Origin: Cyclobacteriaceae bacterium
GTDB lineage: Bacteria > Bacteroidota > Bacteroidia > Cytophagales > Cyclobacteriaceae
DNA length: 64,000 nt
Direction of reading: 5' to 3'
NCBI GenBank assembly: GCA_016787755.1
Contig: JAEUUA010000005.1
Span: forward strand, 1-64,000
In this document: piece by piece, positions 45,030-54,207 of the stretch
Position numbering within the stretch: the first letter of the stretch is position 1
How the letters are laid out: each line of letters opens with the position of its first letter
Position numbers and translations under genes: made by a program
The notes under the pieces: generated by a model
The model's database searches: none
The model's input: only the letters and a program-made list of their open reading frames with translations
What the model was told of the DNA's origin: nothing

Positions 45030-45276
45030 CACCTTGATTTTGTTGTACAATTAAGTTTGTAGAAAACTTGATAATTAGATTATTGCAGGTGAGTTTATAC
45101 TTTTGTTAACGGTAATCTATTAGAATGAGGCAACCATTGGTCTAGAGGTTTAATATCCCTAAGTAACCCACCCTTGCCCACTACATTACTATTTATAATG
45201 GGAAAGTTTGTATTTTAGTAGTCTTGCTAAACTACGTGTGTATTTTGGTTGAAGGAAACTAACCTCAGTAATTTTT

Positions 45277-46392
45277 ATGCAAATCAAATTAATCAACTCA
45301 TTGCCCTCATTGGCGCTCGTTTTGGTTTTTGGATGTTCGGAGGAATTTATAACCACCAACGTATCCAAGGACACTAATGCATTTAAGGACACCAACAATG
45401 TGACAGCCAGCGCAAAAGCACCCGGAGGAGGAGGAAGTACCCAACCATTGGTTTATTACACCGGTGATCAATCTGATGTAACCACCACTACTAGTTTTGG
45501 AATTGCACTAATCGGGGGTGCGGATTCAGACACCAATGCGGAGACTGCCGCATTTCAATTCATGACTGCCAAGTCAGGTGGAGGGGATTTTGTGGTGATC
45601 AGGTCATCTGGTGCGGATGGGTATAATAATTATGTCTATTCAGTGATTGGAGGTGTAAATTCTGTAGAGACCATTATTGTTGATTCAAGAGCCAAAGCGG
45701 ATCATGCCCTTACGGAAACATTGGTTAGGAATGCAGAAGCAATTTTTATTGCCGGGGGAGATCAGTCCAACTATATCAATTTCTGGAAAGACTCAAAGCT
45801 GGAGGATGCCATTAACTATGCGATTAACACAAAACATGTACCGATAGGAGGAACCAGCGCTGGCCTGGCAATTCTTGGTCAGTTTTATTATGGAGCATTC
45901 AATGGATCGATTACTTCATCAGCAGCTTTATCAAATCCGTATCATAAAGATATGGCAGGGCTTGGAGGGGGCGGTTTTCTAAATGTGAGTTATATGACCA
46001 ACGTAATAACAGATTCTCATTACAATGAGCGTGATCGTCAGGGTCGTCACTTTACATTTATGGCAAGACTCGTGCAAGATTTTAGCGTGAGTTACAGTAA
46101 CGTAAAAGGGATAGGTGTAGACGAGGCAACAAGCGTATTGGTAGAGACCAATGGAACATCAAAAGTGTATGGCGCTGGCAATGCTTACTTCCTGCAAGGA
46201 TTTGGAGGAACGCCTGAATTGTGCCAGAGTAGAAAGAGTTTGACGTGGAATAGAGGTGGGCAGGCGGTGAAGGCGTACGTAGTACCCGGTACTACCAATG
46301 GTACTAACACATTTAACTTTAACACGTGGAGTGGAGCGGGTGGAACAAGTCAATATTGGTCAGCTAACGCAGGAAATTTCGTTCGTAATTAG
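45277..46392 (+). CDS. Cyanophycinase-like S51 peptidase, lipoprotein
   Basis: A 371-residue protein with lipoprotein signal (SLALVLVFGC, Cys20), so it should be anchored in the envelope. The body is an S51-type serine hydrolase: IALIGGADSDTNAE near the start, AIFIAGGDQSNYINFW, and the nucleophile Ser194 in IGGTSAGLAILG, followed by GLGGGGFLNV and TDSHYNERDRQGR, motifs of cyanophycinases that cut beta-Asp-Arg dipeptides from cyanophycin. In a surface lipoprotein the substrate may be another isoaspartyl peptide. A Gly/Thr/Asn-rich C-terminal 50 residues has no known role. A strong terminator follows. Confidence 0.85.
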   Translation: MQIKLINSLPSLALVLVFGCSEEFITTNVSKDTNAFKDTNNVTASAKAPGGGGSTQPLVYYTGDQSDVTTTTSFGIALIGGADSDTNAETAAFQFMTAKSGGGDFVVIRSSGADGYNNYVYSVIGGVNSVETIIVDSRAKADHALTETLVRNAEAIFIAGGDQSNYINFWKDSKLEDAINYAINTKHVPIGGTSAGLAILGQFYYGAFNGSITSSAALSNPYHKDMAGLGGGGFLNVSYMTNVITDSHYNERDRQGRHFTFMARLVQDFSVSYSNVKGIGVDEATSVLVETNGTSKVYGAGNAYFLQGFGGTPELCQSRKSLTWNRGGQAVKAYVVPGTTNGTNTFNFNTWSGAGGTSQYWSANAGNFVRN

Positions 46393-46405
46393 AGTATCCA
46401 ATCAG

Positions 46406-46440
46406 AGCCCTGCAGCAATATTGTTGCAGGGCTTTCTTTT
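46406..46440 (+). terminator. Rho-independent terminator after the S51 peptidase gene
   Basis: AGCCCTGCAGC (46406-46416) pairs with GTTGCAGGGCT (46423-46433), with one G-T pair, around AATATT. TTTCTTTT follows. It begins 14 bases after the stop. Confidence 0.9.
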
Positions 46441-46521
46441 AAAACTGACTTTAAATGAATCAGTCTCCTATAAACTATCCTTTTGGTCAAAGGCAAACTT
46501 AGATTTATTATTGATAAAATA

Positions 46522-46689
46522 ATGGCTGGAGGAACCCATGTTTTTGACATGATTAAACGACTCAAGGAAAATGCCAACCTTAGGAATAAAAAGAGTTTTT
46601 TCAAAAATAAGCACGCTCATATTGTAGGCACAACAACGTCAAATCTTATTGATACTAAAATTGAGACTGAAGAACAGCGAATGGGATAG
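46522..46689 (+). CDS. Small hypothetical basic protein (55 aa)
   Basis: ATG 46522 opens 55 codons: MAGGTHVFDMIKRLKENANL, then NKKSFFKNKHAHIVG. The N-terminal pattern (Gly-rich start, helix, then basic K/F stretch) recalls small conserved Bacteroidota proteins, but I cannot name one. It stands 82 bases after the terminator at 46406-46440, in a 446-base interval between the S51 peptidase and the C45 gene that has no other clear gene. The frame ends at 46689. A second overlapping frame (46649-46828) may be its continuation through a frameshift. Confidence 0.4.
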   Translation: MAGGTHVFDMIKRLKENANLRNKKSFFKNKHAHIVGTTTSNLIDTKIETEEQRMG

Positions 46690-46828
46690 AAACAATTTTA
46701 AAAAACGAAAGGATAAAAGAAAAAAGCAGGTTGTTTATAATTATGACACTATCCATTTTAATGACAGCGACCTTACTCCTTTTATTTTTCAAATTCGTGA
46801 GCGTGTAACCTTACCGGTGAAAAAGTAA
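46649..46828 (+). CDS. Possible second small ORF or shifted continuation (59 aa)
   Basis: A +1-shifted frame is open from about 46630 and runs to TAA at 46826-46828; the first usable start is TTG 46649. It has a basic stretch (NNFKKRKDKRKKQ) followed by VYNYDTIHFNDSDLTPFIF, which looks less random than the other frames. It overlaps the end of the 55-residue gene by 41 bases. It could be a separate coupled gene, the C-terminus of the former after a frameshift, or chance. Confidence 0.22.
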   Translation: MILKLRLKNSEWDRNNFKKRKDKRKKQVVYNYDTIHFNDSDLTPFIFQIRERVTLPVKK

Positions 46829-46838
46829 TCTAATCATA

Positions 46839-47813
46839 TTAGTGAAATGCCAGCGGGAATGGAACAACTCGCTGTTCGGTAAAATCATTAAATGATTGTT
46901 TCACGGACAACTCCGGCCAATGAATTTCTATCTTTCCATCCTGCACACGATACAGGATAGTATATAATGTACCAAATGATTTTTCGAAATTAGTACTATA
47001 CAAGGGCGGTTGGAGAAATTTTTTTACTATTGAATGTTCCGTTTCATCTTGATTTGAAACTAATTTCTCGAGTAATTGTTTTCGTTCAATTGTTCCTGTA
47101 AGGGTAGCATAGTCGCTCCATTCAACCTCATGTTGATGATTGGTAGATACAGGGGTACTAACGATAGCCGCGGGTCTGTCGGGTGAAAGATATACTGTAG
47201 CAAATATTCCGCTAGCATCCATCAGTGTAATGTTGTACGCCATGTGCACAGGTATACGTTTTAATATCTGCAACGCTTCTCTTACCGTTGTTGAAGTTTC
47301 TAACACATAACGCATAATGATAGGAATGCCGAACCCTTCTCCCGTAATTTTTCGGCCCCCAAATGTTAACGAGGCAGCAAGACCCGAGGCATTCATCCCA
47401 TCCAGCAAACCCCAGGTTGAATCGCTTACCCCAATCACAGGTTGCAGCCAATGGGTGTACATCATGGTGCCTTCAAACAACTTCAGACTGTAGTCATAGT
47501 TTCGGATCAAGGCATTACTACCGCGCGTCCAGGCTACTTGCGAGCAGCCCGACATGTAGGCGGGCGGGCAATACATACTTAAAAATCTTGCTTCTAAATC
47601 GCCACCTCCTGCCAATGCAACCAATTGCTCAAACACAGGCACCAACTCAGGCATGTGATCTTGCAACTCTCCTAACGAGGTTACGTATCCCTTTCTTGCA
47701 AAATATCCTTCTGATAAGAACCAAGCTTTGTAGTGTGGCCATGTTCGGTCAAATAATGCCTTCCATTTTTCTGCCGGCTTCTCTTCGTGAACACAACTGA
47801 ACGATATGTGCAT
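46839..47813 (-). CDS. C45-family Ntn-hydrolase/acyltransferase, cytoplasmic
   Basis: A 324-residue linear-amide hydrolase of the C45 (acyl-CoA:6-APA acyltransferase-like) superfamily. There is no signal peptide. The predicted self-cleavage and nucleophile site is Cys90 (YMSGCSQVAW), followed by LIRNYDYSLKLF, VIGVSDSTWGLLDGMNASGLA and ITGEGFGIPIIMRY, all in family order. It is the last gene of a seven-gene operon, six bases after the ATP-grasp gene. In that setting it may remove, or transfer, an acyl group that the ATP-grasp ligase adds; that is inference. It differs from the secreted C45 protein at 36181-37344. Confidence 0.85.
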   Translation of the reverse strand: MHISFSCVHEEKPAEKWKALFDRTWPHYKAWFLSEGYFARKGYVTSLGELQDHMPELVPVFEQLVALAGGGDLEARFLSMYCPPAYMSGCSQVAWTRGSNALIRNYDYSLKLFEGTMMYTHWLQPVIGVSDSTWGLLDGMNASGLAASLTFGGRKITGEGFGIPIIMRYVLETSTTVREALQILKRIPVHMAYNITLMDASGIFATVYLSPDRPAAIVSTPVSTNHQHEVEWSDYATLTGTIERKQLLEKLVSNQDETEHSIVKKFLQPPLYSTNFEKSFGTLYTILYRVQDGKIEIHWPELSVKQSFNDFTEQRVVPFPLAFH

Positions 47814-47819
47814 GTAGTA

Positions 47820-49379
47820 TTAAATCATTTTAAATCCGCCAATTTCCAAAACTTCAGGCTTATTGGGTGTGGGCAAATAGTCTTTCGCTTTGTACAAATT
47901 CTTAATGGCTTTGATCCATTTAGTGGCTCGAGGCAACATTTTAAAATCATCCGTCATCATGCGACCACGCATTACCAAAATCCCCATATCGGCTCCTTCA
48001 TAAAAGTAATCATCTTTGCGACTAATTCTAAGAAAGAAAGCCTCTTCCATCGTTTCGACCGCTCTCCGATGGGTATCCATTCTGGAATATTCAATCGAGT
48101 CATCTGCATTCATTTTATAAATACCGGAAAGTGGTGCTTCTGTTATTACCTGAACTTGCTTATCGATGTATTTAATAATTAATTGCCCCCATGAGTCAAT
48201 GTTCTCCGCTTTGAACCAACGGTTATTTATTGCATTAACATTTAGCTTATAAGGTTGATTCATCCACTCCATCATATGAAAAAGAAACAACGGCATATCT
48301 GATAAAGCAAACACTGCATGATTCGTGATTGAACTTGCTCCTGTAATACGGGGATTGAGTTCGCCCAAATATACTTTTTGCGTGTCCTGATCAATTAAAA
48401 AGTCCAATTCAAAGTACCCTTTGTAGCCTTCCTTGCGTAATTGATTGCCAAATTGCTGGGTATACTTGCGCGCTTGTGCCCGGATTGCTGGTGTAAATGC
48501 CTCGGCAAAAATTTCGTTGCCACACCACCCCCCTTTGTAAGGTGTAAGTTCTTTAAACCCAACTAACTCGGTCATTAGCGGGGCTACTATGGTTCCATGC
48601 TGTGTAACACAGGCTTCAATGGCCGAACCTTTACAATTGATTCGCTTCATCACTTTCACTTCCTTCTCCTTCACAATCTCATCAGCATAATTGTTCCACT
48701 CTTGTTCATTGGAAATAAAGAAGGTGGTGTGACCAGAATCTCCAAAAGGAGTTTGAATCACAAGGTCTGTTCCTAATTTCTTTTTTGTCAGTTCATTCAA
48801 ATGTTCGTAGCTCTTTACTTTGGATAATAGGTACGGAACGCATGGCACTTTCGCCTTCTCAGCGATTCGATTTGTGTTCACCTTATTATCCATAAAGGTT
48901 CTCATCTTGGCGGATGGAAAACATACTTCAAGGCCAAGTCGCTTGGCTAATTTTTCGGTATGTCCATCAAACATTAACATCAATGCCTTTCCCTTTCCGC
49001 CACGCTCTTTTATGTAATCAGCTACCTCTTTATGTTCTAACAGATAATTGTTTATGTCTTCAATGCTTTGAAACTCTTCATGCGGCATTTCCTCCTTGGG
49101 AGAAAATACGTTGGGATGCAATCCATCAAAGCATTCGATGTAGCAAATAAATTTAAAGCCCTTAATCCATTCATCGGCACCCAACAAATTGAAGTTGGTT
49201 GCACTTATAAAATAAATAGGCGTTTCGTTCCGGTAGAAAAATCTTCGGATATCTGAAATTCCATTAAGTACAGGTACTTTGGTTTTTGACAGTTTTTTAC
49301 TTGTTACTTTCTTCACTGCTTGTTTTTTTGAAGAGGATTTCTTTACTGCAGTTTTAGTTTTATATCTAGTTGCTTTCAT
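47820..49379 (-). CDS. ATP-grasp ligase (biotin-carboxylase-like)
   Basis: A 519-residue ATP-grasp protein. A Lys/Ser/Thr-rich N-terminus (residues 1-35, repeated KK) precedes a pre-ATP-grasp domain (about 45-160). The ATP-grasp fold follows: KMRTFMDNKVNTNRIAEKA, TDLVIQTPFGDSGHTTFF (glycine-rich loop), KVMKRINCKGSAIEACV, and the metal-binding segment GYFELDFLIDQDTQKVYLGELNPRITG. The family joins a carboxylate to an amine or other nucleophile through an acyl-phosphate. There are no biotin-carrier or carboxyltransferase domains, so it is not a full biotin carboxylase. It follows the permease by 20 bases; its partner substrates are presumably delivered by the other operon enzymes. Confidence 0.85.
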   Translation of the reverse strand: MKATRYKTKTAVKKSSSKKQAVKKVTSKKLSKTKVPVLNGISDIRRFFYRNETPIYFISATNFNLLGADEWIKGFKFICYIECFDGLHPNVFSPKEEMPHEEFQSIEDINNYLLEHKEVADYIKERGGKGKALMLMFDGHTEKLAKRLGLEVCFPSAKMRTFMDNKVNTNRIAEKAKVPCVPYLLSKVKSYEHLNELTKKKLGTDLVIQTPFGDSGHTTFFISNEQEWNNYADEIVKEKEVKVMKRINCKGSAIEACVTQHGTIVAPLMTELVGFKELTPYKGGWCGNEIFAEAFTPAIRAQARKYTQQFGNQLRKEGYKGYFELDFLIDQDTQKVYLGELNPRITGASSITNHAVFALSDMPLFLFHMMEWMNQPYKLNVNAINNRWFKAENIDSWGQLIIKYIDKQVQVITEAPLSGIYKMNADDSIEYSRMDTHRRAVETMEEAFFLRISRKDDYFYEGADMGILVMRGRMMTDDFKMLPRATKWIKAIKNLYKAKDYLPTPNKPEVLEIGGFKMI

Positions 49380-49399
49380 ATAGTTAAACGGGTTTATTA

Positions 49400-50845
49400 T
49401 TATTTATACTTTTCTAATATGAGGTGATCACGGTCTTCTTCAGAAGTGGTATCACGACTATTTTTTGAAAAAATCCAGAGGATAGCGCCCAACATGCATA
49501 GGCCCAGTAAGATGGCCCATTCCAATGGCCACTTCAACGCTGCAGGACTCGCGGGTAATGTAATGGCCAATAAAATCAGGATCGACCCTGCTATGGAAAT
49601 ATATCCAGCTAATTTTCCACCTGGTGCCAAATAGGGGCGGTGTTGATCGGGGAATTTTTTCTTCAGTTTCAAATACGAAAATGAAACTCCAAGAAATGCT
49701 GCGGCAATGCACAATGATCCTACATCTACAAAGGCAATCATCGCACCTCGACCGAGAAAAGATGACAAGAGCGTAACAATGCCAGTAAAAAGAACTGCGT
49801 TGTAAGGTGTTTTAAATTGAGGGTGCGATTTACCTAAGGAGGGTGCTACAATTTTTCCTCTTCCCATGGCAAATAACACACGTGAACCAGCCAGAAAAAA
49901 ACCATTCCAACTGGTTAGCAATCCTATTAAAATGGCGATCAAAATTCCATTGACTAAAAAATCAGATTGAAACGCTACTTCAAATGCACTGGCCGTAAAC
50001 AACTCTGATCCTGTAAGCAGCGATCCATCGGCCACCATAGCCGTACTAAAAATTAAAAGAATATAAAATACAACAGCCGCGATAATGGAAACCAAAATCA
50101 AAATACCAATGGTACGGAATGTCACATTCTCTTTTGCTTCCTCCGCTCCTTGCGGGATGGTATCGAACCCTACCAACCAAAAGGGTACGGTTGCAAACAC
50201 GCCAATAATGCCGGCCCATATTTCAGGATTGGTGTTGCCCACAAACAGCGGTTGTAAATTACTTGCACTCCCCTTCCAAAAACCTACGATCACTACACAC
50301 AAAACAATGGCAAGAAAAATTACGGTTAAGTATACTTGAAACCGCATTGAATTTTGCACACCTACATAATTTACATAGGTAATGAGCGAAACAAAAAGTA
50401 ACGCAAGCAACAAGTGTGATCCATAGATTGTATCGTCATTGATAGAATACAAAGGCCAGCGATCAATAGCCGGGAAGAGATAACTCAAAATTTTTCCTAC
50501 AGATATGGCTTCAAAGGCGGAGACTGAAATATATCCAAACGATAAAAACCAACCGACAAGAAATGAATGGCTGGTGCCAAATGCTTTATACGCGTAGGCC
50601 ACCTCACCCCCCGATACGGGTAGCATGGCAGTAACTTCTGCATAACAAAACCCTATGAACAACATCAGTGTTCCTCCAATGGCAAATGCAATAGCTGCAC
50701 CCAACGGGCCTGCCGTGCGTAACCAAGGGCCCATGGCTGTTACCCAGCCCACCCCAATCATGGCACCAAATGCGAGGCAGAAAAAACCAATTCGTGTAAT
50801 TTCTTTCTTTAACTCCGGTCTTTTTGATTCAGTTGCATTAACCAT
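49400..50845 (-). CDS. APC-family amino acid/polyamine permease
   Basis: A 481-residue integral membrane protein with 12 predicted helices. TM1 has the unwound-helix motif FGAMIGVGWVT. The following segments CYAEVTAMLPVSGGEVAYAY and GFDTIPQGAEEAKENV are characteristic of amino acid/polyamine/organocation transporters; the second is close to those of basic-amine and ethanolamine carriers. It overlaps the decarboxylase stop region by eight bases, so the two are translationally coupled. Decarboxylase plus APC antiporter is the classical pair for amino acid/amine exchange, for example lysine/cadaverine or arginine/agmatine. Confidence 0.9.
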   Translation of the reverse strand: MVNATESKRPELKKEITRIGFFCLAFGAMIGVGWVTAMGPWLRTAGPLGAAIAFAIGGTLMLFIGFCYAEVTAMLPVSGGEVAYAYKAFGTSHSFLVGWFLSFGYISVSAFEAISVGKILSYLFPAIDRWPLYSINDDTIYGSHLLLALLFVSLITYVNYVGVQNSMRFQVYLTVIFLAIVLCVVIVGFWKGSASNLQPLFVGNTNPEIWAGIIGVFATVPFWLVGFDTIPQGAEEAKENVTFRTIGILILVSIIAAVVFYILLIFSTAMVADGSLLTGSELFTASAFEVAFQSDFLVNGILIAILIGLLTSWNGFFLAGSRVLFAMGRGKIVAPSLGKSHPQFKTPYNAVLFTGIVTLLSSFLGRGAMIAFVDVGSLCIAAAFLGVSFSYLKLKKKFPDQHRPYLAPGGKLAGYISIAGSILILLAITLPASPAALKWPLEWAILLGLCMLGAILWIFSKNSRDTTSEEDRDHLILEKYK

Positions 50846-53639
50846 CTACCGAAGTTTTTTTGCTTGCACTTTTGTCCTTTTTACCATTACTTTTTCCACG
50901 CATCGAAGCAGCTGCACCCATTAGGGCAGTGCCTGATTGTTGTCTGTTCAGCGCAGCATCTGTAAAAACCCGGAGCCCTAAGTCAGGGCGATAGCCGTGT
51001 ATTTCTTTTACATCAAGTGCGAGAAGAAAACTCAGGATTTCTTTCGTGATTACCTGACCTGGCACAAGTACCGGAAAGCCCGGTGGATAAGGAATTACAA
51101 ATGCCGAACTCACCATCGATCTTCCTTCCTGAATCAAAGTCAAACAAGAAGCAAAGTCTGCATACTCACATTTTGCTTCATCGTATGCCAGGAAATAGGC
51201 TTCCCGCATTCTTCCGCCAGGAATACCAGCTACCGCTCGGAAAGAATCATGAAAGTAGCTAAAGTCCGGAAGGGGTGGCGCATCTTGCGTAAGCGAATAA
51301 AGTTTATCCTGCATGAGCTGATGCTCTTCCTGATTGAGGGAGTCAAACTGTAAATCAATTTGATCGACAATTTTTAATAACGTACTGATGAGGTAACTAA
51401 CCGAACTTCGCGTAGTACCAATGTTTGTCATAAACAATACCGAATTGCGTGAGGTCTTATTTACCTGAATATGGAATTGATCCATCAGATATTTGTTCTT
51501 GAAGGTATCGCCATCCACCCCCGTGTTTCCAATGTGGAGATTTATTTTGGTGGGATCTAAAACAAACTCATCATTAGCCCACGCATTTTCTAATCGATGC
51601 CAGCCGGTTTCCGGATGATAGTATTCAGACAAACCTGACTGACGATGTTTTTCCGGAATGAGATCATGAATAGTAAGTACTTTAAAATATTTTCTAAGCT
51701 TTGGATGATCATTAATTTTTGCCCGGAGCAACATCGCCAACTCGATACTTTTTTCAACCAGCTCATAGCCTTCAAAAGAAACCTGTCTCCTGGCAATGTC
51801 TAAGGAAGCAAGAATCTGATAATTCGCTGAGGTGGATGTATGTGTCATGTATGCTTCATGAAAAGAAGTTTCCGCTTTCCGTTCAAATTCTTCATCATAA
51901 ATATGAATCATAGACCCTTGCCGCATGGACGAAAGTGTTTTATGAGTTGATTGCGTTGCATACACGCGGATTTTCACCAACTCAGGATTTGGCATGGAAG
52001 GTACTGCCCCCGCTCCTTTTTTCTTCACTTCAATCAGGTGTTGCCTGTATTGTTCCTTATACGTTTCGGACTTATACTTATCGCAAAGCTTATCCGCCAC
52101 GTGCATGGCGGTACGCTGTCGGTAAATCGGGGAAAAAGCTGCAAAGGCAAACCAGGCCTCATCCCATAAAAAAATCATGTCGGGCTTAATGGCCAGCACT
52201 TCTTCCATCACACGTTCAACATTATATACAAGCCCATCAAACGTGCAGTTGGTGAGCAATAACATTTTTACTTTGTCTAGTCTTCCTGCTTTCTTTAATA
52301 CAAGTAATCTTTCTTTGATATGCGATAAAGGTACGGCACCATACATCGAATAATCTTGTAATGGATATGAGTCGAGGTAGGTTACATAAGCCCCTGACAA
52401 AACCATACCGTAATGATGCGACTTGTGACAATCCCGATCAATAAGAACTACATCATCAGGTTCAACCAATGCCTGCAGCACAATTTTATTCGAGGTAGAT
52501 GTGCCATTGGTAGCAAAGTATGTGCGCTTGGAACCAAATGTTTTGGCGGCTAATTCTTGCGCTTTTTTCAAGGGTCCTGTTGGCTGAAGCAATGAATCCA
52601 ATCCACCTGTAGTAGAGGAAGTCTCTGCCAGAAAAAGATTGCGACCATAGAATTCACCAAAGTCATCAATCCAGTTAGATTTAAAAATTGAATTACCCCG
52701 TGAGATCGGCATGGCATGAAACACACCCGTGGGCTTCTGGCTATATTCTTTTAAGGCAGTATAGAAAGGGGTTTCATAGCGATCTTTTATCCCACGAATC
52801 AAACTTAAATGAAGCTCTTGAGAATCTTCCTTACGATAAAAAATTCGCTCGAAGATATTGAGAGAATTATCCGGTAAACTCTGAACGGATGAATCAGTCA
52901 CATAATAAATATCAATCTCTGGCCGAAGGTGTTTAATTGTCTGCCCCAGTAAAATACCTAATTCATACTCGGGATAATCTTCAAACTTTTCATTGAGCGA
53001 ATCGGCAATGAAGGGATTTAATAACCCCTTTGTGTTTTTTGATTTAAAGGAGATTTCATTCCGCACAATGCAAGCCTGAATGTTTGGATTGGCCTGTAAG
53101 GCTATAATAGAATCCTGGAAAGATTTTGCAAATACCAGCTGGTAGATAAAGCGCTCTTTCGGGTCGCTCATTTCCCCTAGTTTTTTGGAAACCTGTTGTT
53201 CATCATGAACTGAAAGATTATCAACAAACAAAACTTCGAAATATCTTTTCTTGACTTTTGATGTTGATGAACCTTTGTTCTCTTTCTTTTTAAGGAGTGA
53301 AGAAATAGTCAGTATATCTGGATCGTTCCGATAATCCTCACTCACCAACAAACGCAGGATTTCCTTAATTGAATTTTTTAGTATTTGAAACTCATCATGA
53401 CGGATAAACCCGCTGAGCGTATCCAAAATATCGTTTCCCGGAAAGGCATAATATTGCTCCACTTCACGAAGTGTCTTCATAGCTTTAAGCATAGACAGCT
53501 TTTCATCTTCTTGCTCTGGCTTCGATAATTTTTTAGTTAAGCCATATGCCTTAAGCTTTAACTCTGTCCAGAGTTCAGTCCGTAATTGTGCAATATTATA
53601 ATTGTGATCTTTCAATTTTCCTTTCGTATGGGTACTCAT
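50838..53639 (-). CDS. Large Orn/Lys/Arg decarboxylase (PLP, fold type I)
   Basis: A 933-residue decarboxylase. N-terminal helical region (1-140), a wing-like alpha/beta domain (about 150-260), the PLP domain (about 300-730), and a C-terminal domain. PLP-domain motifs are FLAETSSTTGGLDSLLQPTG, KRTYFATNGTSTSNKIV, DRDCHKSHHYG, MIFLWDEAWFAFAAF (the PLP-ring aspartate, about 476) and the Schiff-base lysine in ATQSTHKTLSSMRQGS (about 570). It makes agmatine, cadaverine or putrescine from arginine, lysine or ornithine; which one is not readable. It is about 180-200 residues longer than E. coli-type inducible enzymes, mainly at the N-terminus. It is coupled to the APC permease. Confidence 0.9.
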   Translation of the reverse strand: MSTHTKGKLKDHNYNIAQLRTELWTELKLKAYGLTKKLSKPEQEDEKLSMLKAMKTLREVEQYYAFPGNDILDTLSGFIRHDEFQILKNSIKEILRLLVSEDYRNDPDILTISSLLKKKENKGSSTSKVKKRYFEVLFVDNLSVHDEQQVSKKLGEMSDPKERFIYQLVFAKSFQDSIIALQANPNIQACIVRNEISFKSKNTKGLLNPFIADSLNEKFEDYPEYELGILLGQTIKHLRPEIDIYYVTDSSVQSLPDNSLNIFERIFYRKEDSQELHLSLIRGIKDRYETPFYTALKEYSQKPTGVFHAMPISRGNSIFKSNWIDDFGEFYGRNLFLAETSSTTGGLDSLLQPTGPLKKAQELAAKTFGSKRTYFATNGTSTSNKIVLQALVEPDDVVLIDRDCHKSHHYGMVLSGAYVTYLDSYPLQDYSMYGAVPLSHIKERLLVLKKAGRLDKVKMLLLTNCTFDGLVYNVERVMEEVLAIKPDMIFLWDEAWFAFAAFSPIYRQRTAMHVADKLCDKYKSETYKEQYRQHLIEVKKKGAGAVPSMPNPELVKIRVYATQSTHKTLSSMRQGSMIHIYDEEFERKAETSFHEAYMTHTSTSANYQILASLDIARRQVSFEGYELVEKSIELAMLLRAKINDHPKLRKYFKVLTIHDLIPEKHRQSGLSEYYHPETGWHRLENAWANDEFVLDPTKINLHIGNTGVDGDTFKNKYLMDQFHIQVNKTSRNSVLFMTNIGTTRSSVSYLISTLLKIVDQIDLQFDSLNQEEHQLMQDKLYSLTQDAPPLPDFSYFHDSFRAVAGIPGGRMREAYFLAYDEAKCEYADFASCLTLIQEGRSMVSSAFVIPYPPGFPVLVPGQVITKEILSFLLALDVKEIHGYRPDLGLRVFTDAALNRQQSGTALMGAAASMRGKSNGKKDKSASKKTSVDG

Positions 53640-53698
53640 GATATCTCCATTTCATTTTTTAATTATTATTCTCAAATGGCCATTTCTTCTTTTCAATG

Positions 53699-54109
53699 CT
53701 AGCGCTTTGAATGAAGGGCTAATCTATTTCCTTCTGTATCTACAAATAAGGCAAAATAGCCCACCGCTTCATTGATCATTGTTTTAGGCAAAATAATTCT
53801 TCCACCGGCCAATTCAATTTTAGAAAGAACAACGTCCAAGTCTTTGCCACCATTCAGGTAAATAAGAGGTCCTGTCATACTGGGAACACAACCCTCGCCC
53901 TGCACCACGGCTCCACCAATGCCACTCTTGGCAGGGAAAAATGCACTCGCATACCCATTGATTTCAGAGGTCTCCATAGTGATTGAGTAAATTGTGTTAT
54001 AGAATGCAACCGCTCGTTCAATGCTATACGCGGGTATCTCAAACCAATTAACGTAGTGCTTCAAATTCAATGGTTTATCCTTTCTTATATGTTTTACTGA
54101 TACCTTCAT
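53699..54109 (-). CDS. VOC-family (glyoxalase-like) protein
   Basis: A 136-residue protein with one vicinal-oxygen-chelate fold. It has NLKHYVNWFEIPAYSIERAV (His at position 18 is a possible metal ligand), VAFYNTIYSI, and a second beta-alpha-beta-beta-beta unit ending EGNRLALHSK with PKTMINEAVGYFALFVDTEG. Small VOC proteins of this type are often antibiotic-resistance-like or glyoxalase-like with unknown substrate. It lies between the nitrilase and decarboxylase genes (gaps of 98 and 59 bases) and so probably belongs to the operon. Confidence 0.82.
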   Translation of the reverse strand: MKVSVKHIRKDKPLNLKHYVNWFEIPAYSIERAVAFYNTIYSITMETSEINGYASAFFPAKSGIGGAVVQGEGCVPSMTGPLIYLNGGKDLDVVLSKIELAGGRIILPKTMINEAVGYFALFVDTEGNRLALHSKR

Positions 54110-54207
54110 CTGTTTCTGTGTTTAATTTCTAAATTTCTTTCTTTGCCAATCAACCATTCGCATCGATGCTAAGTGCTGAAGTCTTATAAGCAAATCTTTT
54201 TCTGCTT

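Noticed and set aside
45098..45105. TACTTTTG as the promoter of the S51 peptidase gene
   Set aside because: It matches TAnnTTTG but has no -33 TTTG at the right distance and lies over 170 bases from the start; chance is likely in A/T-rich DNA.
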